A stretch of 43,979 nt of DNA, taken from positions 1-43,979 of the forward strand of contig NZ_JAASRU010000017.1 in the NCBI RefSeq assembly GCF_011761495.1. Reading direction: 5' to 3'. This document shows, piece after piece, positions 23,786 through 32,350 of the stretch. This DNA comes from Alkalibacillus almallahensis (lineage in GTDB: Bacteria; Bacillota; Bacilli; Bacillales; Alkalibacillaceae). The notes under the pieces were generated by a model that was not told the origin of the DNA, made no database searches, and saw only the letters and a program-made list of their open reading frames with translations. Position numbers and translations under genes: made by a program. Within the stretch, counting starts at the first letter, position 1, and each line of letters starts with the position of its first letter.

Positions 23786-23905
23786 GATTAAATCCCTCCA
23801 TTAGATTTCAAATTTTCTCGTTTTAAACTCCGAATTAAACTGCTTTTTTAGCTATAAACTTTATTATAACAGAAAAAGGGGGTAAAAATCGCCCTTTATT
23901 TGTGC

Positions 23906-24631
23906 TTATTTTCCAAAAATATATTCAATAGCATTGGGTAAGTCTTTTTGCCATTGCTTCCAAGTATGATTACCTTTTAGTTCTTTATAGAGGTAATCTG
24001 AAACGCACCCCTCTAAGAGTTGATTGAGTTTACGATTTGGATTTAGAAAATCTTCAATATCACCATATGTTGTTTCAACTTCTTCTTCATCTAAGCCAAT
24101 TGTATGATAAATCGACATCGTATCAATTTCGTCGCTGTCTTTAACAAGTTGTTCAATCCGTTCGTCCGTGTAGGGTGATTGCATAATCACTTTCCCGAAT
24201 GTGTTCGGGTATTTTAAGGCGGTCATGAGTGAAACAGTACCACCAAGTGAATCGCCCATTAAGACACGACAAGATTTCACATGATAGCTAGGAAGTTCTT
24301 TGTCTAAAACAGGCACGACCTCAAAACGTAAAAACTTCATATAATTTTCCTGCATGTCACTATCTGGATGATATTTATGCCAGCGATCGTCTCGGTCTTG
24401 ATAGTGAATCCCACAGAAAATCGTGTTTTCAATTTTACCTTCTGCATGAAGGTTGTCACTGACGCGAGCTAGACGTCCGAGTTGATAATAATCATCACCA
24501 TCTTGCACGATACACAAATGATATTTATATAAAGGCGAGTAATTTTCCGGGCGATAAATACTAAGTGTAAATGTTTCGTTCATATATTCACTTTCGATTT
24601 CGCGTTCGATCATTGAGCCGTCTCTACCCAA
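23906..24631 (-). CDS. yjcH: Putative esterase YjcH
   Basis: The 241-residue alpha/beta hydrolase belongs to the esterase D/enterochelin esterase-like group. The nucleophile elbow is GDSLGG (RVLMGDSLGGTVSLMTALKYP), a G-x-S-x-G, and a His near the C-terminus (GNHTWKQWQKDLP) completes the triad. No signal peptide is present. The start is TTG at 24631 with GGAGGG 6 nt upstream; an internal ATG at residue 7 lacks a site. It lies 120 nt upstream of yjcG on the same strand. The natural substrate is unknown. Confidence 0.88.
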   Translation of the reverse strand: MGRDGSMIEREIESEYMNETFTLSIYRPENYSPLYKYHLCIVQDGDDYYQLGRLARVSDNLHAEGKIENTIFCGIHYQDRDDRWHKYHPDSDMQENYMKFLRFEVVPVLDKELPSYHVKSCRVLMGDSLGGTVSLMTALKYPNTFGKVIMQSPYTDERIEQLVKDSDEIDTMSIYHTIGLDEEEVETTYGDIEDFLNPNRKLNQLLEGCVSDYLYKELKGNHTWKQWQKDLPNAIEYIFGK

Positions 24632-24775
24632 TCGAAACCCTCCAGTTCTAATAGATTAAATGATGTAAGGCCACACTGGATGCTTATATTTTACCACATT
24701 ATACAAAATTCGCGAACTTTTTCGATTTGTCCAAATTCTTTCGCATGGTATACTTAAACAAAGGAGGCAATAATC

Positions 24776-25336
24776 ATGGCAGGACATTTTAGTCATATTC
24801 CAAGTGATCAAATTGAACAAGCCGCACGTGAAGCATTAGAAAATCGTGGGGTGACTATCCATAGTATTGCAGAAATTGTATATGAAATGCAAAAACCTTA
24901 TAATCCATCGCTATCATTCGATTATTGTATCGATAGTGTCAATCGTGTATTGGATAAACGAGAAATCCAGCATGCATTATTAGTCGGTATAGAATTAGAC
25001 CGGCTTGCTGAGCAGGAGAAATTATCAGAGCCTCTTCAATCATTAGTTGAGCAAGATGAAGGTTTATTCGGAGTCGATGAGACAATCGCATTTGGAGCAG
25101 CGCTTGGCTATGGTAGTATTTCTGTCACCACTTTTGGCCATCTAGATAAAGAGAAAAAAGGTATTATTAAAGATCTTGATTCTAAAGTGGGCGGCCAATG
25201 TCACACCTTTTTAGATGACATGGTAGGAAGTATTGCAGCTAATGCATCGAGCCGTATTGCTCACCGTTTACGTGATTCTATCGATGGACTTAGTGAAGAA
25301 GAAATCGAACAACGTGATCAAGAAGAACGTTACTAA
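24776..25336 (+). CDS. Phosphatidylglycerophosphatase A-related protein (YutG-like)
   Basis: The 186-residue protein resembles the YutG/PgpA family: ALENRGVTIHSIAEIVYEMQKPYNPSL, then SVNRVLDKREIQHALLVGIELDRLAE and DEGLFGVDETIAFGAALGYGSISVTTFGHLDKEKKG. The last stretch is the conserved family core. PgpA enzymes dephosphorylate phosphatidylglycerol phosphate; the Gram-positive YutG branch is soluble and its exact substrate is less certain. AAAGGAGG precedes the ATG. The next gene starts 12 nt after its stop, forming a likely operon with the aldo/keto reductase. Confidence 0.82.
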   Translation: MAGHFSHIPSDQIEQAAREALENRGVTIHSIAEIVYEMQKPYNPSLSFDYCIDSVNRVLDKREIQHALLVGIELDRLAEQEKLSEPLQSLVEQDEGLFGVDETIAFGAALGYGSISVTTFGHLDKEKKGIIKDLDSKVGGQCHTFLDDMVGSIAANASSRIAHRLRDSIDGLSEEEIEQRDQEERY

Positions 25337-25348
25337 GGAGGTTCTAAT

Positions 25349-26176
25349 TTGTTAAATAGTATTCAAGATATGAAAACATTAAATGATGGTGTGAAAATGC
25401 CTGGTTTCGGCCTAGGTGTATATAAAGTATGGGAAGATGATGATGCGCGTCAAAGTGTGCAGACAGCAATCCAACATGGCTATCGCCTCATTGATACCGC
25501 GTCGTTTTATCAAAATGAAGTGGGAGTTGGTCAAGGAATCAAGGAAAGTGGTGTTAATCGCGATGACTTGTTCATTACGACGAAAGTTTGGAATGATGAA
25601 CAGGGATATGACAATACATTGCGTGCCTTTGAGGCGAGTATGAATCGACTTGAACTTGATTATTTAGATTTATATTTAGTGCACTGGCCAGTCAAGGATT
25701 ACTACCGAGACACATGGAAAGCCATGGAGCGGTTAGTTGATGAAGGGTTAATTCGGTCAATTGGTGTGAGTAACTTTAAACAACGTCATTTGGAAGATTT
25801 AATGACGACAGCTAACGTGAAACCAACCGTTAATCAAGTCGAATATCATCCTCATTTACAACAACATGATGTAAAGGCATTTTGTGAACAAGAATCGATC
25901 CAATTAGAAGCGTGGTCACCGCTTAAGCGTGGCGATTTATTTGACGATGAAACGATCCAACACATCGCTCAAAAACATGATAAAACACCGGCACAAGTTA
26001 TCTTACGTTGGGATGTGGATACAAATGTGATTACCATTCCGAAGTCGGTGAAAGAACATCGCATTGTGGAAAATAGTGATATTTTCGACTTTCAATTAGA
26101 CCAAGCAGATTTAGATGCGATTAAAGCATTAAATCGTGATGAACGTGTCGGTCCTAATCCCGATCAATTTGGCTAA
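25349..26176 (+). CDS. Aldo/keto reductase (YvgN-like glyoxal reductase)
   Basis: The 275-residue NADPH-dependent reductase of the AKR5 group reduces aldehydes such as methylglyoxal. The catalytic tetrad is visible as Asp49 (LIDTA), Tyr54, Lys79 and His112 (LVHWP). The cofactor motif IPKSVKEHRIVEN near the C-terminus and the end DERVGPNPDQFG match B. subtilis YvgN closely from memory. The start is TTG at 25349 with AAGGAGG upstream. It probably shares a transcript with the YutG-like gene; a weak hairpin (26196-26224) follows it. Confidence 0.93.
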   Translation: MLNSIQDMKTLNDGVKMPGFGLGVYKVWEDDDARQSVQTAIQHGYRLIDTASFYQNEVGVGQGIKESGVNRDDLFITTKVWNDEQGYDNTLRAFEASMNRLELDYLDLYLVHWPVKDYYRDTWKAMERLVDEGLIRSIGVSNFKQRHLEDLMTTANVKPTVNQVEYHPHLQQHDVKAFCEQESIQLEAWSPLKRGDLFDDETIQHIAQKHDKTPAQVILRWDVDTNVITIPKSVKEHRIVENSDIFDFQLDQADLDAIKALNRDERVGPNPDQFG

Positions 26177-26195
26177 AAACAAGCATATAAATAGG

Positions 26196-26231
26196 GCTGG
26201 ACTTGAATCGATTTCGAGTCCAGCTGTTTAA
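26196..26231 (+). terminator. Weak terminator-like hairpin before the thiolase gene
   Basis: GCTGGACT (26196-26203) pairs with AGTCCAGC (26217-26224), with extra pairing inside; only TGTTTA follows, so termination may be partial. Confidence 0.55.
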
Positions 26232-26248
26232 TAAAGAGGTGTCAATTT

Positions 26249-27430
26249 ATGAATTCAGTTTATTTAGTAGACGGTGCGCGTACAGCCTTCACTTCATTTG
26301 GTGGTTCATTCGTTAATACGAATGCTGTTGATTTAGGTGTTACAACAGCTGAGGCAGCGCTGGAACGAGCGAATGTGTCAGCTGACGCGATTGATCATGT
26401 GATTTATGGAAGTGTGATTCATACAAGTGAGAATGCAGCTTATTTATCGCGTCATATTGGACTGAAAGCAGGTGTTCCTCAAGATGTACCGGCTTTAACA
26501 TTGAATCGCCTTTGCGGCTCAGGGTTGCAATCAGTTGTTTCTGCAGCACAAGAAATTAAGTTAGATGAAGCGAATATTGTGTTAGCAGGTGGAGCAGAAA
26601 ATATGTCGCAAGCGCCTTTTTCGAATTTTAAACAACGGTTTAAAGGTGTGAAAATGGGTGATTTATCTTTTACGGATATGTTGAACGCGACTTTGACTGA
26701 TCAATATACCGGTAAAGGCATGGGGATGACAGCGGAAAAATTATCTGAGCAGTATGGAATCTCGCGTGAAGCACAAGATGAATATGCTGCCCAGTCCCAT
26801 CAACGTGCTTCTAACGCGGTTGAAAAGGGAAGTTTTGCTGAAGAAATTGTGCCTGTGACGGTGACAAGTCGTAAAGGGAGTCTTGAAGTGGAGCAAGATG
26901 AACATATCAAACCAGATTCATCAGTTGATGTGCTGTCTGGACTTAAGCCTGTGTTCAAAGAAGATGGAACCGTAACGGCAGCGAATTCATCTGGCATCAA
27001 TGATGGTGCAGCAAGTGTAGTAGTGGCTGGTGAGAAGGCAGTTCGTGATCACGGACTTGCACCCATGGCTGAGATTAAAGCTTGGCATGTAGCGGGTGTG
27101 GACCCAACAATAATGGGGATTGGTCCAGTACCTGCCATTAATGGAGCTTTGAAAAAGGCTGATTTAACGCTTGATGATATGGATTTAGTCGAAGTAAATG
27201 AAGCATTTGCTGCACAGTATTTGGCAGTGGAAGCCGAGCTTGATTTAGACCGCAATAAAACAAATGTTAATGGTGGTGCGATCGCGCTAGGGCACCCTGT
27301 AGGTGTGAGTGGCACACGCGTCTTGTTGACTGCTGCTTATGAGTTAAAACGTCGCGGAGGTAAATACGCCGTTGTTAGCTTATGTATTGGCGGTGGTCAA
27401 GGTATTGCAATGGTGATTGAGAATCAATAA
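26249..27430 (+). CDS. Acetyl-CoA acetyltransferase (thiolase)
   Basis: The thiolase either condenses two acetyl-CoA or cleaves 3-ketoacyl-CoA. Its 393 residues carry the complete active site: Cys89 (NRLCGSGLQ), His349 (GGAIALGHPVG) and Cys379 (CIGGGQG). These positions agree with biosynthetic-type thiolases. NEAFAAQ, also conserved, is present. AAAGAGGTG precedes the ATG. There is no neighbouring beta-oxidation gene, and the acyl-CoA ligase is 10 kb away, so the pathway is undecided (fatty acid degradation, acetoacetate or mevalonate entry). Confidence 0.95.
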   Translation: MNSVYLVDGARTAFTSFGGSFVNTNAVDLGVTTAEAALERANVSADAIDHVIYGSVIHTSENAAYLSRHIGLKAGVPQDVPALTLNRLCGSGLQSVVSAAQEIKLDEANIVLAGGAENMSQAPFSNFKQRFKGVKMGDLSFTDMLNATLTDQYTGKGMGMTAEKLSEQYGISREAQDEYAAQSHQRASNAVEKGSFAEEIVPVTVTSRKGSLEVEQDEHIKPDSSVDVLSGLKPVFKEDGTVTAANSSGINDGAASVVVAGEKAVRDHGLAPMAEIKAWHVAGVDPTIMGIGPVPAINGALKKADLTLDDMDLVEVNEAFAAQYLAVEAELDLDRNKTNVNGGAIALGHPVGVSGTRVLLTAAYELKRRGGKYAVVSLCIGGGQGIAMVIENQ

Positions 27431-27485
27431 ATAGGAAATCAGTCTTGTGGTGAGCTCACTAAAAAATGTGAGTATTCATGAATGG

Positions 27486-27522
27486 CAAAGTCGATTCCAA
27501 GGTTCCTTTATCGACTTTGTTA
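27486..27522 (+). terminator. Terminator-like hairpin behind the thiolase gene
   Basis: CAAAGTCGAT (27486-27495) pairs with ATCGACTTTG (27510-27519) around 14 nt, followed by a short A/T stretch (TTATAAAA). Confidence 0.55.
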
Positions 27523-27553
27523 TAAAATAACAGTAATTAAGAGTGAAAAATGG

Positions 27554-27582
27554 TTAACATAATGTCAGAGTTTTGTTAATAT
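27554..27582 (+). promoter_or_regulatory. Sigma-A promoter of the thi biosynthesis operon
   Basis: TTAACA (27554-27559) and TAATAT (27577-27582) are 17 nt apart, about 30 nt before the TPP aptamer. Confidence 0.6.
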
Positions 27583-27614
27583 AAATTTAACAAGCAAATA
27601 ATTTTAATGTAACA

Positions 27615-27788
27615 AAGCTAGGGGTGCCATTTAATTGGCTGAGAGGAATGATTCCGACCCTTTGAACCTGATCTGGTTTGGACCAGCGTAGGGAAGTGTA
27701 GTTGCTCGGAGTTTATTGGATTGTGAATTATGTCCAAGATTATCCAAGTCAACCACTTTCTTATGTCTGGTATAAGAAAGTGGTTTTT
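27615..27788 (+). promoter_or_regulatory. TPP riboswitch with intrinsic terminator
   Basis: The aptamer (about 27615-27700) has the conserved Thi-box pieces GGGGTGCC, GGCTGAGAGG, CCCTTTGAACCTGATCTGG and CCAGCGTAGGGAAG. A terminator follows: arms 27751-27764 and 27772-27785 with a T-run to 27788. Binding of thiamin pyrophosphate should favour termination and shut down the tenA-to-thiE operon. Confidence 0.95.
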
Positions 27789-27868
27789 TATTTGGAAAAT
27801 GACGTGATTCAGCTAGATTATTCGTTATTTTCTAAATTAAATATAAAATAATCTTGGAGGGATAATGT

Positions 27869-28552
27869 ATGAAATTTTCAGATTTACTAAGGAAAGAGAC
27901 GAATCATATTTGGGAAGCGAACTTTAATCACCCTTTCATTAAAGGGATTGGGGATGGAACGTTACCGATGGAATGTTTTCGTTACTATGTCATGCAAGAT
28001 GCTTATTACTTATCACATTTTGCAAGGATTCAATCGTTAGGTGGGACGAAAGCTAATGACTTTTACACAACGAGCCGTATGGCAGCACATGCACAAGGAA
28101 CTTATGAAGCGGAATCAGAGCTTCATCGTCATTTTTCAGAAAAACTAAATATTACTGAAGAAGAGCAGGAAAACTTTGAGCCAGCATTAACAGCGTACGC
28201 TTATACGTCTCATTTATATCGAGCTGCATACCAAGGCCATTTAGGTGATATTATCTCGGCAATATTACCTTGCTATTGGATCTATCAAGAAATTGGTGAC
28301 AGGCTTAAACATGTTCAACCTGATGTTCCTATTTATCAAGAGTGGATTAATGCTTATGGTGGCGACTGGTTTAATAAGTTAGTCGAAGAACAAATTAACC
28401 GGCTTGATGAAATTGCTGAAAAAGTGACAGAAGCTGATCGTCAACAAATGAAACAGCACTTCACGATTAGCTGCCATTACGAATTAGCATTTTGGGATAT
28501 GGCTTACAACTTAGAAAAATGGCCAGCACAATCTGAAATAATAAAATCTTAG
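27869..28552 (+). CDS. tenA: Aminopyrimidine aminohydrolase (thiaminase II) TenA
   Basis: TenA converts 4-amino-5-aminomethyl-2-methylpyrimidine, a thiamin degradation product, to HMP for reuse. The 227-residue all-helical protein has the catalytic Cys135 (AILPCYWIYQEIG), the same position as I recall for B. subtilis, and YYVMQDAYYLSHFAR, AYTSHLYRAA and HYELAFWDMAYN. It is the first gene behind the riboswitch, with TTGGAGGG upstream. The import system for its substrate, thiXYZ, is at 33.9-36.8 kb. Confidence 0.96.
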   Translation: MKFSDLLRKETNHIWEANFNHPFIKGIGDGTLPMECFRYYVMQDAYYLSHFARIQSLGGTKANDFYTTSRMAAHAQGTYEAESELHRHFSEKLNITEEEQENFEPALTAYAYTSHLYRAAYQGHLGDIISAILPCYWIYQEIGDRLKHVQPDVPIYQEWINAYGGDWFNKLVEEQINRLDEIAEKVTEADRQQMKQHFTISCHYELAFWDMAYNLEKWPAQSEIIKS

Positions 28553-28602
28553 GATTCTAGTAGTACTAGTTAAATAAGGTGTATTAACGAATGGAGGAAT
28601 GA

Positions 28603-29376
28603 ATGATGCAAGATTCATTAGTTATTGCTGGTAAAGAATTAAACAGTCGGTTATTTGTTGGGACCGGGAAGTTTGCTGATCATAGCAAAATGAAAGAGAC
28701 CTTACAAGAATCCCGATCAGAAGTTGTTACAGTAGCGGTACGTCGAGTGGATTTAAGTGGGTCAGATCAATACATCTTAAACGATATTCCTAACCATATG
28801 ACGTTAATGCCAAACACATCAGGTGCTCGATCGGCTGAAGAAGCTATTCGGATTGCTCGTTTGGCGAAAGCTTCTGGAATGGGGAATTGGATTAAAATCG
28901 AAGTGATCACAAACAGTAAATATTTACTTCCGGATAATGAAGAAACGATTAAAGCAACGGAATCACTAGTTAAAGAGGGTTTTGTTGTTCTCCCTTATAT
29001 GAGTCCAGATCTAATGGCAGCTAAACGATTAGAAGAAGCTGGAGCAGCAACAGTCATGCCATTGGGTTCGCCCATTGGATCGAATCGTGGTATTCGCATG
29101 AAAGAAATGATCCAAATCATGATCGAAGATATTAAGGTACCTATTGTTATTGATGCTGGAATTGGTCGTCCTTCTGAAGCGGCAGAAGCAATGGAAATGG
29201 GGGCAGATGCTGTTTTAGTTAATACAGCCATCGCAACAGCAAAAGACCCAGTCGCGATGGCTAAAGCTTTTGACTTAGCTGTTCAAGCAGGTCGCTCGGC
29301 GTATATGTCTGGAATAGGCTCATCATCAACAAACGCTAAGGCATCTTCTCCTCTCACAGGATTTCTACACTCTTAA
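28603..29376 (+). CDS. thiG: Thiazole synthase ThiG
   Basis: ThiG assembles the thiazole phosphate carboxylate from deoxyxylulose 5-phosphate, dehydroglycine and ThiS-thiocarboxylate. The 257-residue TIM barrel shows [36 protein letters not shown] with the Schiff-base lysine (Lys98), [11 protein letters not shown], and [16 protein letters not shown]. Two Met codons in tandem (28603, 28606) follow GGAGGAA; either could start. The dehydroglycine donor here would come from ThiH, encoded next. Confidence 0.97.
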   Translation: MMQDSLVIAGKELNSRLFVGTGKFADHSKMKETLQESRSEVVTVAVRRVDLSGSDQYILNDIPNHMTLMPNTSGARSAEEAIRIARLAKASGMGNWIKIEVITNSKYLLPDNEETIKATESLVKEGFVVLPYMSPDLMAAKRLEEAGAATVMPLGSPIGSNRGIRMKEMIQIMIEDIKVPIVIDAGIGRPSEAAEAMEMGADAVLVNTAIATAKDPVAMAKAFDLAVQAGRSAYMSGIGSSSTNAKASSPLTGFLHS

Positions 29377-29392
29377 AAAAGGATGATTTATC

Positions 29393-30496
29393 GTGAGTTT
29401 TTATAACGTATTAGAGAAAGTCAATCAACTTCCTTTAGAAGACATGTTGGAAAATGTCACACAACACAATGTAGAACAAGTACTACAAAAAGACCGAATT
29501 AATGAAGAAGATTATTTTGCTTTATTATCTCCGGCAGCTGAACTTTATTTAGAAGAAATGGCTCAAAAAGCACATCAACTAACTATTCAGCATTTTGGTC
29601 ATACCATGCAAATCTTCTTACCCCTTTATGTATCAGATTACTGTGTTAATACATGTCAATATTGTAGTTTCAGTGTTGAAAACGATTTCCCGCGTCGTAT
29701 TTTAACCATGACGGAGCTAGAAGAAGAGGCGAAAGTTATTGCAAATATGGGGGTTGAGCATATTATCATCCTATCTGGTGAATCGATGATGCACTCGTCT
29801 GTAAAATATATTAAACAATGTATGAAAGTGCTTAAGAAATACTTTTCTTCAGTAGGTCTAGAGGTTCAACCGATGGATACTGAACAGTACCAAGAGATTG
29901 TTAATAGTGGTGTCGATCATTTGACTGTTTATCAAGAAGTTTATGATGAGGACATTTATCGGCAATTACACACAAAAGGCCCGAAACGCTTTTTTAAATA
30001 TCGATTGGACACACCTGAACGGGGCTGTGAAGCGGGAATGCGCTCTGTTTCAATTGCAGCACTATTAGGGTTGAATGATTGGCGTCGTGAAAGTTATATC
30101 ACGGGATTACATGCGCAATATTTACAACAAAAATATTTAGACGTAGAAGTCGGTGTAGCTTTTCCGAGAATTCAGCCGAATGCGGGTAGTTTCCAACCTA
30201 ATGTAGAAGTAACAGACAAAAATTTAGTTCAAGCCATGATGGCTTACCGTATTTTTCAGCCTCATTCTGGCATTACCGTTTCCACTAGAGAAAGCCCAGC
30301 GTTTCGAGAGCAAATTTTACCGCTCGGTCCGACGAAAATGTCAGCAGCATCATCAACTGTTGTCGGTGGTTATAATGAACCTAATAACACACAAAGTCAG
30401 TTTGAAATTTCTGATGAACGTTCAGTTGACGAAGTTAAAGAAATGTTATTAAAGCATAACTACCAACCAGTCATGAAAGATTGGCAGCTGATATAG
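29393..30496 (+). CDS. thiH: 2-iminoacetate (dehydroglycine) synthase ThiH
   Basis: ThiH is a radical SAM tyrosine lyase that makes dehydroglycine for thiazole synthesis and is oxygen sensitive. The 367-residue protein has the radical SAM cluster motif C84-x3-C88-x2-C91 (DYCVNTCQYCSF), GEMMHSS-like GESMMHSSVKYIKQ, and VYQEVYDEDIYRQLHTKGPK. The start codon is GTG at 29393 after AAAAAGGATG. B. subtilis uses the flavoenzyme ThiO instead, and no thiO is present in this operon. tenI starts on the very next base after the stop, so coupling is tight. Confidence 0.95.
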   Translation: MSFYNVLEKVNQLPLEDMLENVTQHNVEQVLQKDRINEEDYFALLSPAAELYLEEMAQKAHQLTIQHFGHTMQIFLPLYVSDYCVNTCQYCSFSVENDFPRRILTMTELEEEAKVIANMGVEHIIILSGESMMHSSVKYIKQCMKVLKKYFSSVGLEVQPMDTEQYQEIVNSGVDHLTVYQEVYDEDIYRQLHTKGPKRFFKYRLDTPERGCEAGMRSVSIAALLGLNDWRRESYITGLHAQYLQQKYLDVEVGVAFPRIQPNAGSFQPNVEVTDKNLVQAMMAYRIFQPHSGITVSTRESPAFREQILPLGPTKMSAASSTVVGGYNEPNNTQSQFEISDERSVDEVKEMLLKHNYQPVMKDWQLI

Positions 30497-31111
30497 ATGA
30501 CTCAAGGTATCCATTTAATTTCGAATGGTAAGCAATCTTTAGAAGAATTTATAAAAGTCGCACAAGCAGTTTCCCCTTATGTTAACTATATTCATATAAG
30601 AGAAAAACATCGGACAGATGATGAACTAGTTGAGTGGATAAATGGATTGGTGAAAAACGACATTTCGAAAGGTCAGCTCGTCATTAACGAGCGCGTTGAA
30701 TTGGCAGTTGGAACTGAAATTAAGGGCGTTCAATTAACTGATCATAGTGAAGATGTATCTTCTGTTCGAATGAAGCACCCTAATCTATTAATTGGTCGGT
30801 CAGTCCATTCAGTTGAGGAAGCTCAAGATGCAGCTATTAGTGGGGCAGATTACGTCATTTTTGGCCATGTTTTCAAGACTCATTCAAAACCTGGTTTACC
30901 GCCGCGTGGTTTGGAACAATTAGGACACTTAATCAAGTCTAGTGATATCCCAGTCATCGCGGTTGGTGGAATCACGCCAGAACGAGTGGGAAGTGTCATG
31001 ACCTATGGTGCTAGTGGTGTAGCTATTATGTCAGGTTTAATAGATTCAGAACAACCAATAGAAAAAGCAAAGCGTTTTTTAGGAGGTGTTCGTAATGGAT
31101 ATTCACGTTAA
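30497..31111 (+). CDS. tenI: Thiazole tautomerase TenI
   Basis: TenI aromatises the thiazole phosphate made by ThiG. The 204-residue protein is a ThiE-like TIM barrel that lacks part of the ThiE pyrimidine-binding signature but has the TenI catalytic His at about 124 (FGHVFKTHSKPGLPPRG), plus YIHIREKHRT and VIAVGGITPERV. The presence of a true thiE downstream (33154-33792) supports the TenI assignment. The ATG directly follows the thiH stop codon. Its last codons overlap the thiS start. Confidence 0.88.
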   Translation: MTQGIHLISNGKQSLEEFIKVAQAVSPYVNYIHIREKHRTDDELVEWINGLVKNDISKGQLVINERVELAVGTEIKGVQLTDHSEDVSSVRMKHPNLLIGRSVHSVEEAQDAAISGADYVIFGHVFKTHSKPGLPPRGLEQLGHLIKSSDIPVIAVGGITPERVGSVMTYGASGVAIMSGLIDSEQPIEKAKRFLGGVRNGYSR

Positions 31112-31298
31112 TGGTGAAAAGCGTGAGTTATCGAATGATATTCAAACAATTTATGACTTACTTAATCATTATAAGTTAGCTGATAAAAAAATCATCGTTG
31201 AACTAAATGCTGATATTGTTGATTCAAGTCAGCATATTGAAACCTTAATACAGGATGGTGATCGAGTTGAGCTCGTTCACTTTGTGGGCGGTGGTTGA
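31095..31298 (+). CDS. thiS: Sulfur carrier protein ThiS
   Basis: ThiS, a 67-residue ubiquitin-like protein, carries sulfur as a C-terminal thiocarboxylate. It ends in VHFVGGG, the expected Gly-rich tail adenylated by ThiF. The ATG at 31095 has AGGAGG 8 nt upstream, inside the end of tenI, so the two overlap by 17 nt. An alternative earlier in-frame start at 31086 lies on the ribosome site itself and is rejected. Confidence 0.95.
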   Translation: MDIHVNGEKRELSNDIQTIYDLLNHYKLADKKIIVELNADIVDSSQHIETLIQDGDRVELVHFVGGG

Positions 31299-32335
31299 TG
31301 GAAGGGGGTCATCAGAAGTTGGAGCGTTACTCAAGACAAATTTTATTTGAAGGGATTGGCGAAGAAGGTCAGCGAAAGTTACAGACAAAGCATGTTCTAA
31401 TTGTTGGAGCGGGTGCATTAGGAACAGGTAATGCAGAAGTGTTAACGCGTTCGGGAGTTGGTCGAATAACCATTGTTGATCGTGATTACGTTGAAAGAAG
31501 TAATTTACAAAGACAGCAGCTATACACTGAGCGTGATGCAATCGACAGAATACCTAAAGCGATTGCAGCCCAAAAAAGGTTGCGCGAAATTAATCCTACC
31601 GTCGAAGTTAACGGGAAAATAGTAGACGTAACTGTAGAAGAAATTGATCAGCTTGTTTCTGATGTTGATTTAGTGATAGACGCAACAGATAATTTTGATA
31701 TTCGTTTTTTAATTAATGATAGTGCACAAAAACATCGTATTCCATGGATCTATGGAGGGTGTGTCAGTAGTTATGGGCTGAGTTTTACTATTATACCTGG
31801 TGAAACACCATGTTTGAATTGTTTACTCGAAACGATCCCGCTCGGTGGTGCGACATGTGATACCGTTGGTGTCATTTCGCCCGCGGTTCAAATGGTCGTT
31901 GCCTATCAAACAGTTGAAGCGATGAAAATTTTAGTCGAAGATTTTGAATCAGTGCGTTGGAAATTAGTTTCATTTGATTTATGGAATAATGAACAGTCTG
32001 CCATTGATGTTAGTGGTTTGAAGAAGAAAGATTGTCCATCGTGTGGAGAGTCTCCGAGTTATCCCTATTTATCATATGAAAACCAGACGAAAACAGCTGT
32101 GCTTTGTGGGCGTAATACAGTACAGATTCGCCCACCTAAGAAAGTTGATCGTGATTTACATGTTTTAGTCACTCAATTAGAAAAGCAAGGAGGAAACATT
32201 GAACAAAACCCATTTTTAGTGACCTATCATTATGAAGATAGGCGTGTTGTCTTTTTCAAAGATGGACGTGTGTTAATTCACGGAATGAAGGATATCGTTG
32301 AAGCTAAAAAAATCTATCATCAACTATTAGGTTAG
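31298..32335 (+). CDS. thiF: ThiS adenylyltransferase ThiF (MoeB/ThiF family)
   Basis: ThiF adenylates the ThiS C-terminus with ATP. The E1-like domain has RYSRQILF, the nucleotide loop VGAGALGTGNAE, and NLQRQ; the zinc site is formed by PCLNC (first CxxC) and CPSCGE (second CxxC). The catalytic region CDTVGVISPAVQM is present. The C-terminal about 65 residues form an extra domain common in Bacillus ThiF/MoeB proteins. The ATG overlaps the thiS TGA by one base (TGATG), and the extra in-frame TTG at 31295 lies in thiS. Confidence 0.94.
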   Translation: MEGGHQKLERYSRQILFEGIGEEGQRKLQTKHVLIVGAGALGTGNAEVLTRSGVGRITIVDRDYVERSNLQRQQLYTERDAIDRIPKAIAAQKRLREINPTVEVNGKIVDVTVEEIDQLVSDVDLVIDATDNFDIRFLINDSAQKHRIPWIYGGCVSSYGLSFTIIPGETPCLNCLLETIPLGGATCDTVGVISPAVQMVVAYQTVEAMKILVEDFESVRWKLVSFDLWNNEQSAIDVSGLKKKDCPSCGESPSYPYLSYENQTKTAVLCGRNTVQIRPPKKVDRDLHVLVTQLEKQGGNIEQNPFLVTYHYEDRRVVFFKDGRVLIHGMKDIVEAKKIYHQLLG

Positions 32336-32350
32336 TAGGGAGGAATGAGT

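Noticed and set aside
31086-31094. Earlier start for thiS
   Set aside because: It lies on the AGGAGG ribosome site; the ATG at 31095 is correctly spaced and gives the usual 67-residue protein.
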